A DNA stretch of 64,000 nt from NCBI RefSeq assembly GCF_009830945.1, contig NZ_VWVV01000013.1, forward strand, positions 114,767 to 178,766, written 5' to 3'. The notes beneath the pieces were generated by a model that searched no databases, was not told where the DNA came from, and saw only the letters and a list, made by a program, of their open reading frames with translations. This document shows, one piece after another, positions 9,158 to 17,002 of this stretch. The stretch's first letter is position 1; every line of letters begins with the position of its first letter. The position numbers and the translations under genes are program-made. The DNA comes from Nocardiopsis sp. FR4. Lineage in GTDB: Bacteria > Actinomycetota > Actinomycetes > Streptosporangiales > Streptosporangiaceae.

Positions 9158-9934
9158 ATGGGCAAGCTCACCGACAAGATCGCACTCATCACGGGTTCGG
9201 ACTCCGGCATCGGGCAGGCCACCGCGATCCGGTTCGCCAAGGAGGGCGCGGACGTGGTGATCACCTACCTGCACGACGCGCAGGGGGCCGAGCAGACCCG
9301 CAAGGAGGTCGAGGCCCAGGGGCGGCGCGGCACCGTCGTCCAGGCCGACCTGCGCCTCGAGGGCGAGGTGGAGCGGCTCTTCGACGAGGCCGTCTCCGTG
9401 TTCGGCACCGTGCACATCCTGGTGAACAACGCCGGTGTGGACGCCTCGGGCACCGAGGTCGCCGACCTGTCGACCGAGGAGTTCGACGAACGGATCAAGA
9501 CCTACGTCTACGCGCCGTTCTGGTGCAGCCGCCGGTTCGTCAACATCCGCAGGCAGGATGGTGGCGGCGGCAAGATCATCAACGTCACGTCCGTGCACGA
9601 GGAGCAGCCGCGTGCGGGCGCGGCCGACTACGACTGCGGCAAGGGCGCCCTGCGCAACCTCACCCGAACCCTGGCTCTGGAGCTGGCACCGCTGCACATC
9701 AACGTCAACAACCTCGCCCCGGGAATGGTCCTGACCCCCTTCAACCAGGAGGCCGTCGACGACCCGAAGGTGCGCCAGGAGCAGGTGCGGAGCATCCCGT
9801 GGAAGCGTGCCGCCGAGCCGCAGGAGATCGCCTCGCTGGCGGTCTTCCTGGCCTCACAGGAGGCCGACTACGTGACCGGCTCCACCTACGTGATGGACGG
9901 CGGCCTCATGCAGAACACCGGGCAGGGCGCCTGA
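9158..9934 (+). CDS. Short-chain dehydrogenase/reductase
   Basis: Classical SDR of 258 residues, closest in style to glucose 1-dehydrogenase-like enzymes. The cofactor motif TGSDSGIG is at about residues 14-21, NNAG at about 92-95, the catalytic Ser in NVTS and the YxxxK pair in YDCGK. It ends with the usual GSTYVMDGG signature. The Asp/Tyr pattern after beta-2 (VVITYLHDAQ) leaves NAD versus NADP preference open. GGACGGAGGAGCG precedes the ATG. It starts 21 bases after the VKOR-like gene and is followed 38 bases later by the conserved unknown, so the run is likely one transcript. Substrate unknown. Confidence 0.9.
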   Translation: MGKLTDKIALITGSDSGIGQATAIRFAKEGADVVITYLHDAQGAEQTRKEVEAQGRRGTVVQADLRLEGEVERLFDEAVSVFGTVHILVNNAGVDASGTEVADLSTEEFDERIKTYVYAPFWCSRRFVNIRRQDGGGGKIINVTSVHEEQPRAGAADYDCGKGALRNLTRTLALELAPLHINVNNLAPGMVLTPFNQEAVDDPKVRQEQVRSIPWKRAAEPQEIASLAVFLASQEADYVTGSTYVMDGGLMQNTGQGA

Positions 9935-9972
9935 ACGGCGTGTCGCACGGTGACCAGGAAAGGCGGGACGAC

Positions 9973-10692
9973 ATGTCACCACGAAGGCACGGCCCAGAGG
10001 ACATCGGCACCGGCGAAAGGATGGCCACCCTGGGGGCCGCCAAGTCCGACGCCCTCAGGCACAGGCTCCGCGGGGAGCGCGGAAGTGAGGCGGGTCGGGA
10101 CCTCACCACGGACCTGCGCGAGGTGCGGTCCCTGGTCGCGGACTGGCCAGCCGGTCCCAAGAAGGTCGCGGGACAGATGCTCGACCAGTACGGCGCGCCG
10201 AACGAGGCCACTCCGACCAGGCTGCTGTGGTACCGCAACGGTCCGTGGAGGAGGACGTTGCTGACCCGGGACGAGATCGTCCACCACTTCCCGACGGCGC
10301 ACACCGACTTCCTCACCCAGTACGTCGACTACCGGGTTCCGGTCGAGCGCTTCAGCGACCTGGCCCGGTTCGACGGCAGCTGCCTGGCCGACCGCACGGC
10401 GGGCGAGGCCGCGGCCCGGTGCGACTCCGAGGCGATGAACATCCTCACGCTCAACCTCATGCACGACATCGTGCGGGGAGCCAGGAGTGTGGAGGAGGCC
10501 CGTTCGGTGTACGCGGAGAACGCCGCCGCGCACACCATGGGCCGTTCCGCTCCCTACACCGAGCGCCTGTTGTTCACCCCGCCGGAGGAGGAGACCGGCG
10601 ATCCCGACGAATCGGGGATCGCCGGCGCCATGGCCCACCAGGCAGCCGGCAAGGCCAAGGACATGGTGAGGGGAGACGACGACCGCGCCTGA
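9973..10692 (+). CDS. Conserved protein of unknown function
   Basis: Soluble protein of 239 residues. It belongs to a widespread unnamed bacterial family with the pattern DQYGAPNEATPTRLLWYRNG, a repeated WRRTLLTRDEI stretch, a DGSCLADRTAGEAAARCDSEAMN block and ENAAAHTMGRSAPYTE near the C-terminus. No catalytic motif is obvious; conserved His and Asp residues (HHFPTAHTD, NLMHDIV) might bind metal. Family members often lie next to SDRs in stress-related loci (recollection of family context, not checked). The ATG at 9973 has GAAAGGCGGG upstream. The C-terminus is Lys/Asp-rich and looks disordered. Confidence 0.75.
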   Translation: MSPRRHGPEDIGTGERMATLGAAKSDALRHRLRGERGSEAGRDLTTDLREVRSLVADWPAGPKKVAGQMLDQYGAPNEATPTRLLWYRNGPWRRTLLTRDEIVHHFPTAHTDFLTQYVDYRVPVERFSDLARFDGSCLADRTAGEAAARCDSEAMNILTLNLMHDIVRGARSVEEARSVYAENAAAHTMGRSAPYTERLLFTPPEEETGDPDESGIAGAMAHQAAGKAKDMVRGDDDRA

Positions 10693-11084
10693 ACCGCGTC
10701 GGCGCCTCTCGCGGACACTTCTCGCACGGGGCACGGGCGAGGCAGCGGCTTCCTCGGTTCCGGCAGCGCCGGGTAGCGAACGGATGTGCTCGCGGCGCCG
10801 CGTTGGCCGCGGACACCGGTGGAGCGGCAGCCGTTTCGGCGAACGCAGCCATCACGTGCAGCCTCCGTGGGGCCTGGTGGCCGCGCCCCACGCCCGGACC
10901 GGCCGTGGGCGGTGGTGGTGAAGAGACGGTGACCGACCCCGGTGCGCCGGGCAGCAGCTCTTCGGACTCCCAGGACCGGACGGCTTTGGGCGCTGATCCC
11001 GGCGGCCTTGACCGCAGCGCCCACGATCGTGTGCATAGCTGGTTCCTTCGGTACCGACTCACGTATACGGCCCTGGTCCCGCAG
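10693..11084. other. Degraded 390-base stretch
   Basis: No intact gene. The minus strand continues the P1B-ATPase remnant for an unclear distance, then becomes unrecognisable; no strong hairpin was found after the conserved unknown gene. Confidence 0.4.
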
Positions 11085-11580
11085 GCAGGACCCTGGGACG
11101 CGGCGACGCGTGAGCAGGCGGCCGAGGGGAGGCGTTGGGCCACGGCAGCGCGGGCCAAGGGGTGTTCGGAGGGGTCTCCGCAGCAGTGGCCCGGCGCAGC
11201 AGGTGCCGCTCGTCGCCGTCGACGGCCTCCACACCACGGACGCTCGGCCGAACCCTGGGTCAGGGTCCCGGGCTTGTCCAGCACGATGCGGCGCACCAGC
11301 GGGAAGGTCTGGAAGGCTTCCCCCGGTACGCATGACGATGCCGGAGTCGGCGGCGGTGCCGCGCACGATCGCCAGTGGTGCGGCGATGCCCACCGCGCAG
11401 GGGTGGCCCATCACCAGTACGGCCAGGGCGGCGAAGACCGCGCGGCGCACGTCGGGTTCCCCGGACAGCAGCCAGCCCGCGGCCATCCAGCCGACCAGGG
11501 CGAGAGCGGAGACGGTGAGCACGGTGGGGGTGTAGACGCGCAGCACCTTGTCGACCAGGTGCAGGACGCCGGGTTTGGGC
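11085..11580 (-). pseudogene. P1B-type metal-transport ATPase remnant
   Basis: The minus strand encodes pieces of a heavy-metal P-type ATPase. First comes the intramembrane metal motif in LVMGHPCAVGIAAPLAIVRG. A frameshift follows, caused by one extra base in a run of five C at 11320-11324. The next frame gives EAFQTFPLVRRIVLDKPGT. A further frame change precedes the PSEHPLARAA motif of the nucleotide-binding domain. The phosphorylation signature DKTGT is altered to DKPGT. The N-terminal metal-binding and actuator domains and the C-terminal hinge domain are missing. Together these show a decayed, non-functional copper- or zinc-type pump. Confidence 0.8.
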
Positions 11581-11720
11581 GCGGGCCCGCAAGCCCGTAC
11601 CCCTGATCGGCGACTCACTCAGGCCGAGGCCACGGCCCGGTGCGTCTCAACGCCACGAACGGCGGTTCCCACGGCCCCTTACGGCCTTGCGCGGAGCGGC
11701 CTCCCTTCAGCGCAGTTGCG

Positions 11721-12548
11721 TCACCCTGCCCTGACCGTACGGACGAGGTCGTTGATGGCTGCTGCGATGAGGCCCGGGTGGTCTTCGGGAGTGAAGTGGC
11801 GCCCGCCAGGGATGCGCAGCAGTGGAGCGTCCAAAACAGCCGCGAGTCGCTCGCCGTAGGAAAGCTTCTGGAACCGATCAGCGGTTCCCCACACCACTCG
11901 GGTGGGCACCCGCAGACGGGGCAGCGCCTCGCCTACGGCCAGCGTGTCCTCCACGTCGAGGGCTTGGACCTGGCGAGCCAGCGCCGCCCCGCCATGGGCC
12001 GCGTAGTGGCGCCAGTGCACGTGGTAGGAGCGCCATGCCGTGGCCAGGTCATCATGGCCGCGCACGATGAGGGAGGCGAGCAGCGGCCCCAGGGCCGTCG
12101 GCGGCAGTTTCTCCAGGAGTCTCCCCGAACGCTGGAGCGCCCTCACCGAGGGGATCGGCCAGGAATCGTAGGCGATGGCGTTGGTGAGCAACAGGCCCGC
12201 GCAGCTCCCCGGTCGCCGCACCGCCGCGATCTGCGCCACTCCGCCGCCGAGGTCGTGGCCGACGAGAACGGCGCGCTCAACACCGATCGCCTCCAGCCAT
12301 CCCAGAAGGTAGTCGGCCTGGCGGGACACGGATATATCGCGGCCTTGACCGGCGGGGACGCTCTCGCCGTAACCCACCATCTCAAAGGCCAGGCAGCGCG
12401 CGGCCTTCACGTGCGTGACCACGTCGCGCCACAGGCTGGGGGAGGTGGGGATGCCGTGGACGAGCACCACCGCGGTCGCGGGTCCCGGACCCGTCTCCTC
12501 CCAGCGCACGGGAACACCGTCCACCGAAACCGTGTGTGACTCCATCAT
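11721..12548 (-). CDS. Alpha/beta hydrolase with Asp nucleophile
   Basis: Hydrolase of 275 residues. The oxyanion region is VLVHGIPTSPSLW (about residues 29-41). The nucleophile elbow GHDLGGG (about 108-114) carries Asp instead of Ser. The catalytic His is in GGRHFTPEDHP near the C-terminus. An Asp nucleophile is typical of epoxide hydrolases, haloalkane dehalogenases and haloacetate dehalogenases, so one of these reactions is likely. The ATG at 12548 (second ATG at 12545) follows an AGGGGG ribosome site. It appears intact although it lies between two pseudogenes. Compound and regulation are unknown. Confidence 0.85.
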   Translation of the reverse strand: MMESHTVSVDGVPVRWEETGPGPATAVVLVHGIPTSPSLWRDVVTHVKAARCLAFEMVGYGESVPAGQGRDISVSRQADYLLGWLEAIGVERAVLVGHDLGGGVAQIAAVRRPGSCAGLLLTNAIAYDSWPIPSVRALQRSGRLLEKLPPTALGPLLASLIVRGHDDLATAWRSYHVHWRHYAAHGGAALARQVQALDVEDTLAVGEALPRLRVPTRVVWGTADRFQKLSYGERLAAVLDAPLLRIPGGRHFTPEDHPGLIAAAINDLVRTVRAG

Positions 12549-12596
12549 CACCACCCCCTGCCCGCGCGTCCGTGCCCTAACCGGATGTGTCGTGGC

Positions 12597-12924
12597 TTCG
12601 ATGAAGTCTTCCTGCCGCAGCCGGTTCTCCTCATGGGCCCAAGGCCAGTTCCTGGCCCGTATGCGAACCCGCGTCACCATCGTCCAGCGCGGCCCGCGCC
12701 TGCTGGACCGCGAGGAACCGCGGCTGGGCGAGCTGGTCGCCGACCGCGACCGCCGCCTCCTCGTCGGAGCCTGGGCCGTCGCACCGCTGGCCGGGGAGTG
12801 GATCCACCAGGCCGCTCTGGTCATCCGCGCCCAGATCCCGATCGACACCCTGCTCGACGGCATCGCCCAGTTCCCCACCTACAGCGAGGCCTACCTCAAA
12901 GCGATCGAGCGCCTTGGGTTGTGA
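12597..12924 (+). pseudogene. Flavin disulfide oxidoreductase remnant
   Basis: The plus strand keeps a piece of the NAD(P)H domain (VTIVQRGPRLLDREEPRLGE) joined directly to the C-terminal dimerisation domain (GAWAVAPLAGEWIHQAALVI ... FPTYSEAYLKAIERLGL). The FAD domain, the redox Cys pair and the central domain are absent, so this is a deleted copy of a MerA/Lpd-like enzyme. It differs in sequence from the intact reductase at 2555-3937, so it is not a simple local duplicate. Confidence 0.75.
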
Positions 12925-13341
12925 TCCGACAGACCACCGTGGCGGCACCCTCCCCCAACCACCCAACGGGCTGTCTCCGCTGGGGACGGTTTCGGAGAGG
13001 CGGGGGTGCGCGTACCTGTTATCCGTGTGGTTCGCGGGTGTGCTACGTGAGACGGGGTCCTCCTGTTCACGCTGCCCAGCGGTGCCGCAGCGTTGCCGCA
13101 GTGTCTGCTGGAGCGGCGGTTGGCCGTGAGCGCCCTGGGAGTGGAAGCCTTTTCCCGTCGGGTGCCGGTACGCGGCCGCGGGAGTCGCGCGGCCTGAGCT
13201 GATGGCCTTGGCCGCGGCGCCCCCCTGGCACGGGGACGGCACACGTCGCCAGGCGCCCGGGCGGAGTGAACCGGCGAGGGAGCACGCGTAGCGCGGTTCC
13301 CTCCCCCGGGCGACCTCCGGTGGTGTCGGTCCTGTGCGGTG
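12925..13341. other. 417-base gap with possible terminator
   Basis: No gene is recognised. Near 13255-13311 an imperfect long stem (GCCCGGG...CCCGGGC with an inner GAGGGA...TCCCTC) could end transcription of the leftward oxidase operon. Confidence 0.4.
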
Positions 13342-13908
13342 TCAGAACAGGTCGGTCTGCGGCACTCCCACGAGGAGGGTGAGGACGTAGTCCGTCGGTC
13401 CGGCCGGCAAACCCATCTCCCGGGGGTCCTGGTTCGGGGGGTCGGGGTTGAGGCAGATCGCCACGACCCCGGTACCGCTGACCTGGAAGTCGAAGGCTTC
13501 GATGGTGGAGGAGTTCCCCATGTTGCGGCCCTCGTTGGGGAACTCCTCCCTTCCCAGCGGTGTGACCTCTCCGCCGAGGGGAAGGTCGATCCCCTCCAGA
13601 GCTTCCAGGGGCACCTCGATGCCCGCGACGGTGTCGACTCCCTCCGGCAGAGGGGGCACCGGGGTCGGTCGGCACCCGGGACCGAGATCAGGTTCCCAGT
13701 GCACGGGGGTGGCCGGAAGCTGGATCTGGATGTGTGATCCCGAGGGCAGGGTCTGCGGCAGCCAGGTGCCGTTCCACCAGTACAGGGCGTCGCGGTGCTG
13801 CTGGGTGAACAGGTAGTCCGGTTCGGAGTCCAGGACGGCGCCGCTGGCGGGGGAGGCGGCGAGCGTGACCGTGGCGGCCAGGGCCATGGCGGGGGACGGT
13901 TTCCTCAC
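13342..13908 (-). CDS. Secreted protein coupled to multicopper oxidase
   Basis: Protein of 188 residues with a typical N-terminal signal peptide (MRKPSPAMALAATVTLAASP, cleavage probably near ASG-AV). The mature part is rich in Pro, Gly and Trp (ALYWWNGTWLP) and has two Cys residues. No known domain was recognised. Its GTG overlaps the stop of the multicopper oxidase by four bases (GTGA), so the two are translated together. This strongly suggests an extracytoplasmic partner, chaperone or electron-transfer helper for the oxidase. The last residues (TDYVLTLLVGVPQTDLF) are hydrophobic but too short for a sure anchor. Confidence 0.75.
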   Translation of the reverse strand: MRKPSPAMALAATVTLAASPASGAVLDSEPDYLFTQQHRDALYWWNGTWLPQTLPSGSHIQIQLPATPVHWEPDLGPGCRPTPVPPLPEGVDTVAGIEVPLEALEGIDLPLGGEVTPLGREEFPNEGRNMGNSSTIEAFDFQVSGTGVVAICLNPDPPNQDPREMGLPAGPTDYVLTLLVGVPQTDLF

Positions 13909-15548
13909 TCGTGCTTCCCGTCAGTGATCAGCAGGACACCCATCATTCCGTTGTCCTCGTGGGGCAGGATGTGGCAGTGGAAGACGGTCTTACCGGTGAT
14001 GTCGGGGCGGAAGTAGGTGCGGATCGTCACCTCGCCGTTGGGCGGCAACCGGACGGTGTCCCACCAGATCTCGGGATCGGTCTGCCAGGACGTGTCACCG
14101 GCGGGGATGCCCTTGACGTCCACCACCTGGAAGGGGTTGACGTGGATGTGGACGGGGTGTTGGAAGACGTCCTCGTTGACCAGTCGCCACTCCTCGACGG
14201 TTCCGGCGCGGACCTCCTGGTCGACGCGGTGGTGGTCGAAGAGCTGGTCGTCGATGTAGAACCGCACCCCCATCCCGTGGTGGCCGGAGATGTCGCCGCT
14301 GAAGGTGAGCGTGCGGCGCCGGGTCACCGGTTGGTCGGGCATCCTGGGCGGGTCCACCAGGCGGTCGGGGACCACGCCGTCGGCGGTCGCGCCCTCGACG
14401 ACGAGCCTGGCGAGCTCGATGGTGGCGCGTTCGCCCCCCGGGTGGCCCTGGTCGTACGCCCGGGCGAAGACCCGGTACCGGCCGGGCGAGCCGCCCCTGA
14501 CGATGAACTCGGCGCGGTTGGCCGAGGAGAGCATGATGGCGGGTACCCGCCGGGTGCGGCCGAAGGGGATGCCGTCCTGACCGATCTGGTGCAGCGGGTG
14601 CTCCTCGACGTGCAGCCACATGGCGCGGTGCGGGGCGGCGTTGAGGACCCGCCAGCGCTGTGTCTCGCCGGGGCGGATGGTGATGTCCGGCTGTAGCTGG
14701 CCGTTGACGGGGAAGACCATCCTCGTGGGCACGGCGGGGATCGAGCTGAAGGGGACCTCGCCCGCGCTGGGGACGACGACCGCGGTGGGCACTTCACCGT
14801 CGGACTCGCTGAGCCACAGGGCGTTGATGACCATGATCCGCTCCCGCGCCGTGGCGACCTCCGGGACCTCGTCGATGTCCCCCTCCACCACGATCGGCCC
14901 GGACAGCCCCATCCACGACTGGTGGGAGGTGCTGCCGTGGGAGTGCGGGTGGTACCAGTGCAGTCCGGCCGGATGGTCGTCGGGGACGTGGTACTCGTAC
15001 GCGTGGCTCTCGCCGGGGCCCAGCTTCAGGAACACGTTGTCGGCCGGGTCCTCGGGGGAGACCTGCAGTCCGTGGGTGTGCAGGTTCGTCGACGTCATGA
15101 CCTGCACGAGGGTCTCCCCCTCGGCGACCTTGCCGACCGCGTGCAGGCACTCCGTCGCCCCTCCCGCGTTCTCGCCCGGCCGCGCGGCGCACACCGGCGG
15201 TGCCGCGTTCAGCGGTACGCCGATGGGCACCATGTGGTTGTGCAGGTCGATGCGCATCGTGTCGCCCGGTCGGATGCGCAGGACCGCTCCGGGCAGCATC
15301 CCGTTGTAGGTCTCCACGTGTACCCGCAGGTCCCCGATCCTGAGGTGTTCCGGCGCCACGCGCAGGTCGTACTCCAGCACACCGTTCTCGCTGCGGAACT
15401 CCGGTAGGTCCCGTAGCGGCTGCCCACCCGAACCGCCGGACCCCGCCATGAGTTCGCTGTCCCGTGCCCGTGGCAGTACGCCGAGCGCGGTGAGCGCGGC
15501 TCCGGTCAGCAGGCAGCCGCCCGCGAGCAGCGCGTTCCTCCTCCGCAT
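13905..15548 (-). CDS. Multicopper oxidase, laccase/CotA-like
   Basis: Exported multicopper oxidase of 547 residues. It begins with a twin-Arg-like MRRRNALLAGG leader and hydrophobic stretch (possible Tat signal). All four copper-ligand motifs are present: HTHG, HWYHPHSHG, HPVHIHVNPF and the type 1/type 3 motif HCHILPHEDNGMM. It should oxidise phenols, bilirubin-like compounds or Cu(I)/Mn(II) with reduction of O2 to water; the exact substrate is open. The ATG at 15548 follows GGAGGGTGGGG. Two candidate Crp/Fnr operators lie upstream. It forms an operon with the secreted 188-residue protein. Confidence 0.92.
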   Translation of the reverse strand: MRRRNALLAGGCLLTGAALTALGVLPRARDSELMAGSGGSGGQPLRDLPEFRSENGVLEYDLRVAPEHLRIGDLRVHVETYNGMLPGAVLRIRPGDTMRIDLHNHMVPIGVPLNAAPPVCAARPGENAGGATECLHAVGKVAEGETLVQVMTSTNLHTHGLQVSPEDPADNVFLKLGPGESHAYEYHVPDDHPAGLHWYHPHSHGSTSHQSWMGLSGPIVVEGDIDEVPEVATARERIMVINALWLSESDGEVPTAVVVPSAGEVPFSSIPAVPTRMVFPVNGQLQPDITIRPGETQRWRVLNAAPHRAMWLHVEEHPLHQIGQDGIPFGRTRRVPAIMLSSANRAEFIVRGGSPGRYRVFARAYDQGHPGGERATIELARLVVEGATADGVVPDRLVDPPRMPDQPVTRRRTLTFSGDISGHHGMGVRFYIDDQLFDHHRVDQEVRAGTVEEWRLVNEDVFQHPVHIHVNPFQVVDVKGIPAGDTSWQTDPEIWWDTVRLPPNGEVTIRTYFRPDITGKTVFHCHILPHEDNGMMGVLLITDGKHE

Positions 15549-15708
15549 GCCCCACCCTCCTTGTGAGCACACAAAGTGATCAGAAAGTCTCGGTAAGTAT
15601 TAGCAGGAGGTGGAGGAGGGTGCGCCCCCATCGCATGCGTCCGTGCTGGCGATTCTGTGTTTTCACTGGTCAAAGCGGAGGTGAGAAAGGAAGGGTGTTC
15701 CGACGGAA

Positions 15709-15726
15709 GTGTCATCGCCCTGACAC
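15709..15726. promoter_or_regulatory. Crp/Fnr-type operator upstream of oxidase
   Basis: Perfect GTGTCA-N6-TGACAC preceded by GGAA, 161 bases before the oxidase start; distance and flank resemble the site at 4779. Confidence 0.6.
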
Positions 15727-15787
15727 TGCGAGGGATCTCGCCGATTGGCCAGGGCGGCCGCGCGAGAGGAGCACTCGGTTATGCAAA

Positions 15788-15805
15788 GTGTCACCCTGAT
15801 GACAG
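15788..15805. promoter_or_regulatory. Second Crp/Fnr-type operator upstream of oxidase
   Basis: GTGTCA-N6-TGACAG, one mismatch in the outer base, preceded by CAAA. It is centred 79 bases from the first site, so two dimers could bind in tandem. Confidence 0.5.
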
Positions 15806-16103
15806 ACGGACAGGGTGTCGTGGTGCTCACGGAGTTGGGTGGGGATTGCGCGTTTCGGAGAAACCCGCCTGCCTCCGAAACGCGCGGCGGACGGCCGACC
15901 CGCTCTCCCGTCCCGTCTCACCCTTCTGGAAAAAAGGTTAATTTTCCTGGCAGATGCGCGCATAAATAACGCATCGTGCTTTCTTCGATCGAAAGCGAAA
16001 GGCGTGCGGGGGCGGTGCGGGTAATGCGGGGTTTTGCTTCCCGTGTCGGAGGCTGCCGCTCCAGCGTTCTTTGACCGGTCGCCGAAGACAGGGGCACAGG
16101 AGA

Positions 16104-16142
16104 GCGGGCCGGTGCGAGGACCGCGTCCTCGCACCGGCCCGC
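16104..16142 (-). terminator. Strong hairpin after the Gly/Tyr/His protein
   Basis: Perfect 18-bp stem (16104-16121 with 16125-16142) and a 3-base loop, 44 bases past the stop at 16186. No U-run follows, as is common in GC-rich actinobacteria. Confidence 0.8.
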
Positions 16143-16185
16143 TGAACGCGGTTGCCTCAGGTGTGACGAGATTCGACGTCCTCGC

Positions 16186-16464
16186 CTACCGGTTCCGGAA
16201 TCCCAGACCGATCAGGCCGCCGTGCCCGTGGTAGCCGCTGTGGTGGACACCGTAGTAACCGCCGTGGTGGCCGGCGCTGCTGCTGGTGCTGTAGTGGTAC
16301 GCGCCGCCAGGGCCGGCGTAGGAGCTGCTGCTGTAGTAGTAGGCGCCGCCCGAACCGCCGTAGCTGGTACCGGCCGCCGCCATCGACGAGGCCGAAACCG
16401 CGATGACGGGAGCCGCCAGAACGGCGACCGCGATCCGGCGGACCCTCTTCCTGTTGGTGTTCAT
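16186..16464 (-). CDS. Small secreted Gly/Tyr/Ser/His-rich protein
   Basis: Protein of 92 residues. A signal peptide (RRIAVAVLAAPVIAVSASSM, cleaved near AAA-GT) precedes a low-complexity mature part of about 60 residues made of Gly, Tyr, Ser and His (YGGSGGAYYYSSSSYAG; GHHGGYYGVHHSGYHGHGG). No Cys is present. His clusters could bind copper or other metals and Tyr repeats could be cross-linked by an oxidase; both ideas are inference. AAAGGATGCGAGGACG provides the ribosome site. A near-match of the Crp/Fnr operator lies about 155 bases upstream, linking it to the oxidase and the regulator. Confidence 0.75.
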   Translation of the reverse strand: MNTNRKRVRRIAVAVLAAPVIAVSASSMAAAGTSYGGSGGAYYYSSSSYAGPGGAYHYSTSSSAGHHGGYYGVHHSGYHGHGGLIGLGFRNR

Positions 16465-16616
16465 CGTCCTCGCATCCTTTCTGGTGCCGCGCCGTCGCGC
16501 GGATGCGTCCGGATCGTGTCGACACCGCCCCGTCTCACTTCCCTCTTTCGGGGAGGATGTCAGCCGACGTCAACACATCTCCAGCGAACCCGGTATCTGG
16601 AGACGTTTCGAGGAGA

Positions 16617-16634
16617 CTGTCAGAAGCCTGACCA
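16617..16634. promoter_or_regulatory. Near-match Crp/Fnr operator
   Basis: CTGTCA-N6-TGACCA keeps the inner TGTCA and TGACC halves; 153 bases upstream of the Gly/Tyr/His protein. Confidence 0.4.
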
Positions 16635-16768
16635 AGGAAATCGAGGAGACAAAAACCGGCCTACGGGAGGCTTCTCGTGTTTTACGGTCCAGTGGCGGAA
16701 AAATTCGAGAAAGAATGCTTTCCGCGGCTCCCTGCCGGTGCGGGGACCGTCATGGTGTCTCCGAAGAA

Positions 16769-16786
16769 GTGTCGTACGCCTGACAC
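16769..16786. promoter_or_regulatory. Crp/Fnr-type operator before broken kinase
   Basis: GTGTCG-N6-TGACAC preceded by AGAA, 217 bases before the ATG of the broken histidine kinase and about 305 bases from the divergent small secreted gene; either could have been the target. Confidence 0.55.
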
Positions 16787-17002
16787 TCCGTGCGGACGGG
16801 GTGACGCAGGCCTTGTAGGCTCCGCGCCACGACGGCTCTGGCGAGCGGACGTGGGCGCACCAGGAAGGCGATCCCACGGGTTCGTCCCTCCCCCCGCGGC
16901 AGCACTTCTCCCCGGGGTTCGCCCACGGGCGAACGAGTACTCCGGTTACGTCCGCCAGTGTGCGACAAGCCCAGCCGCAGGATGTTCAGGAAGGACGTAC
17001 CG

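Noticed and set aside
15981..16002. GCTTTC-N7-GAAAGC inverted repeat with a TTCGATCGAA core
   Set aside because: Single short palindrome in an AT-richer gap; not repeated and no link to a gene start.
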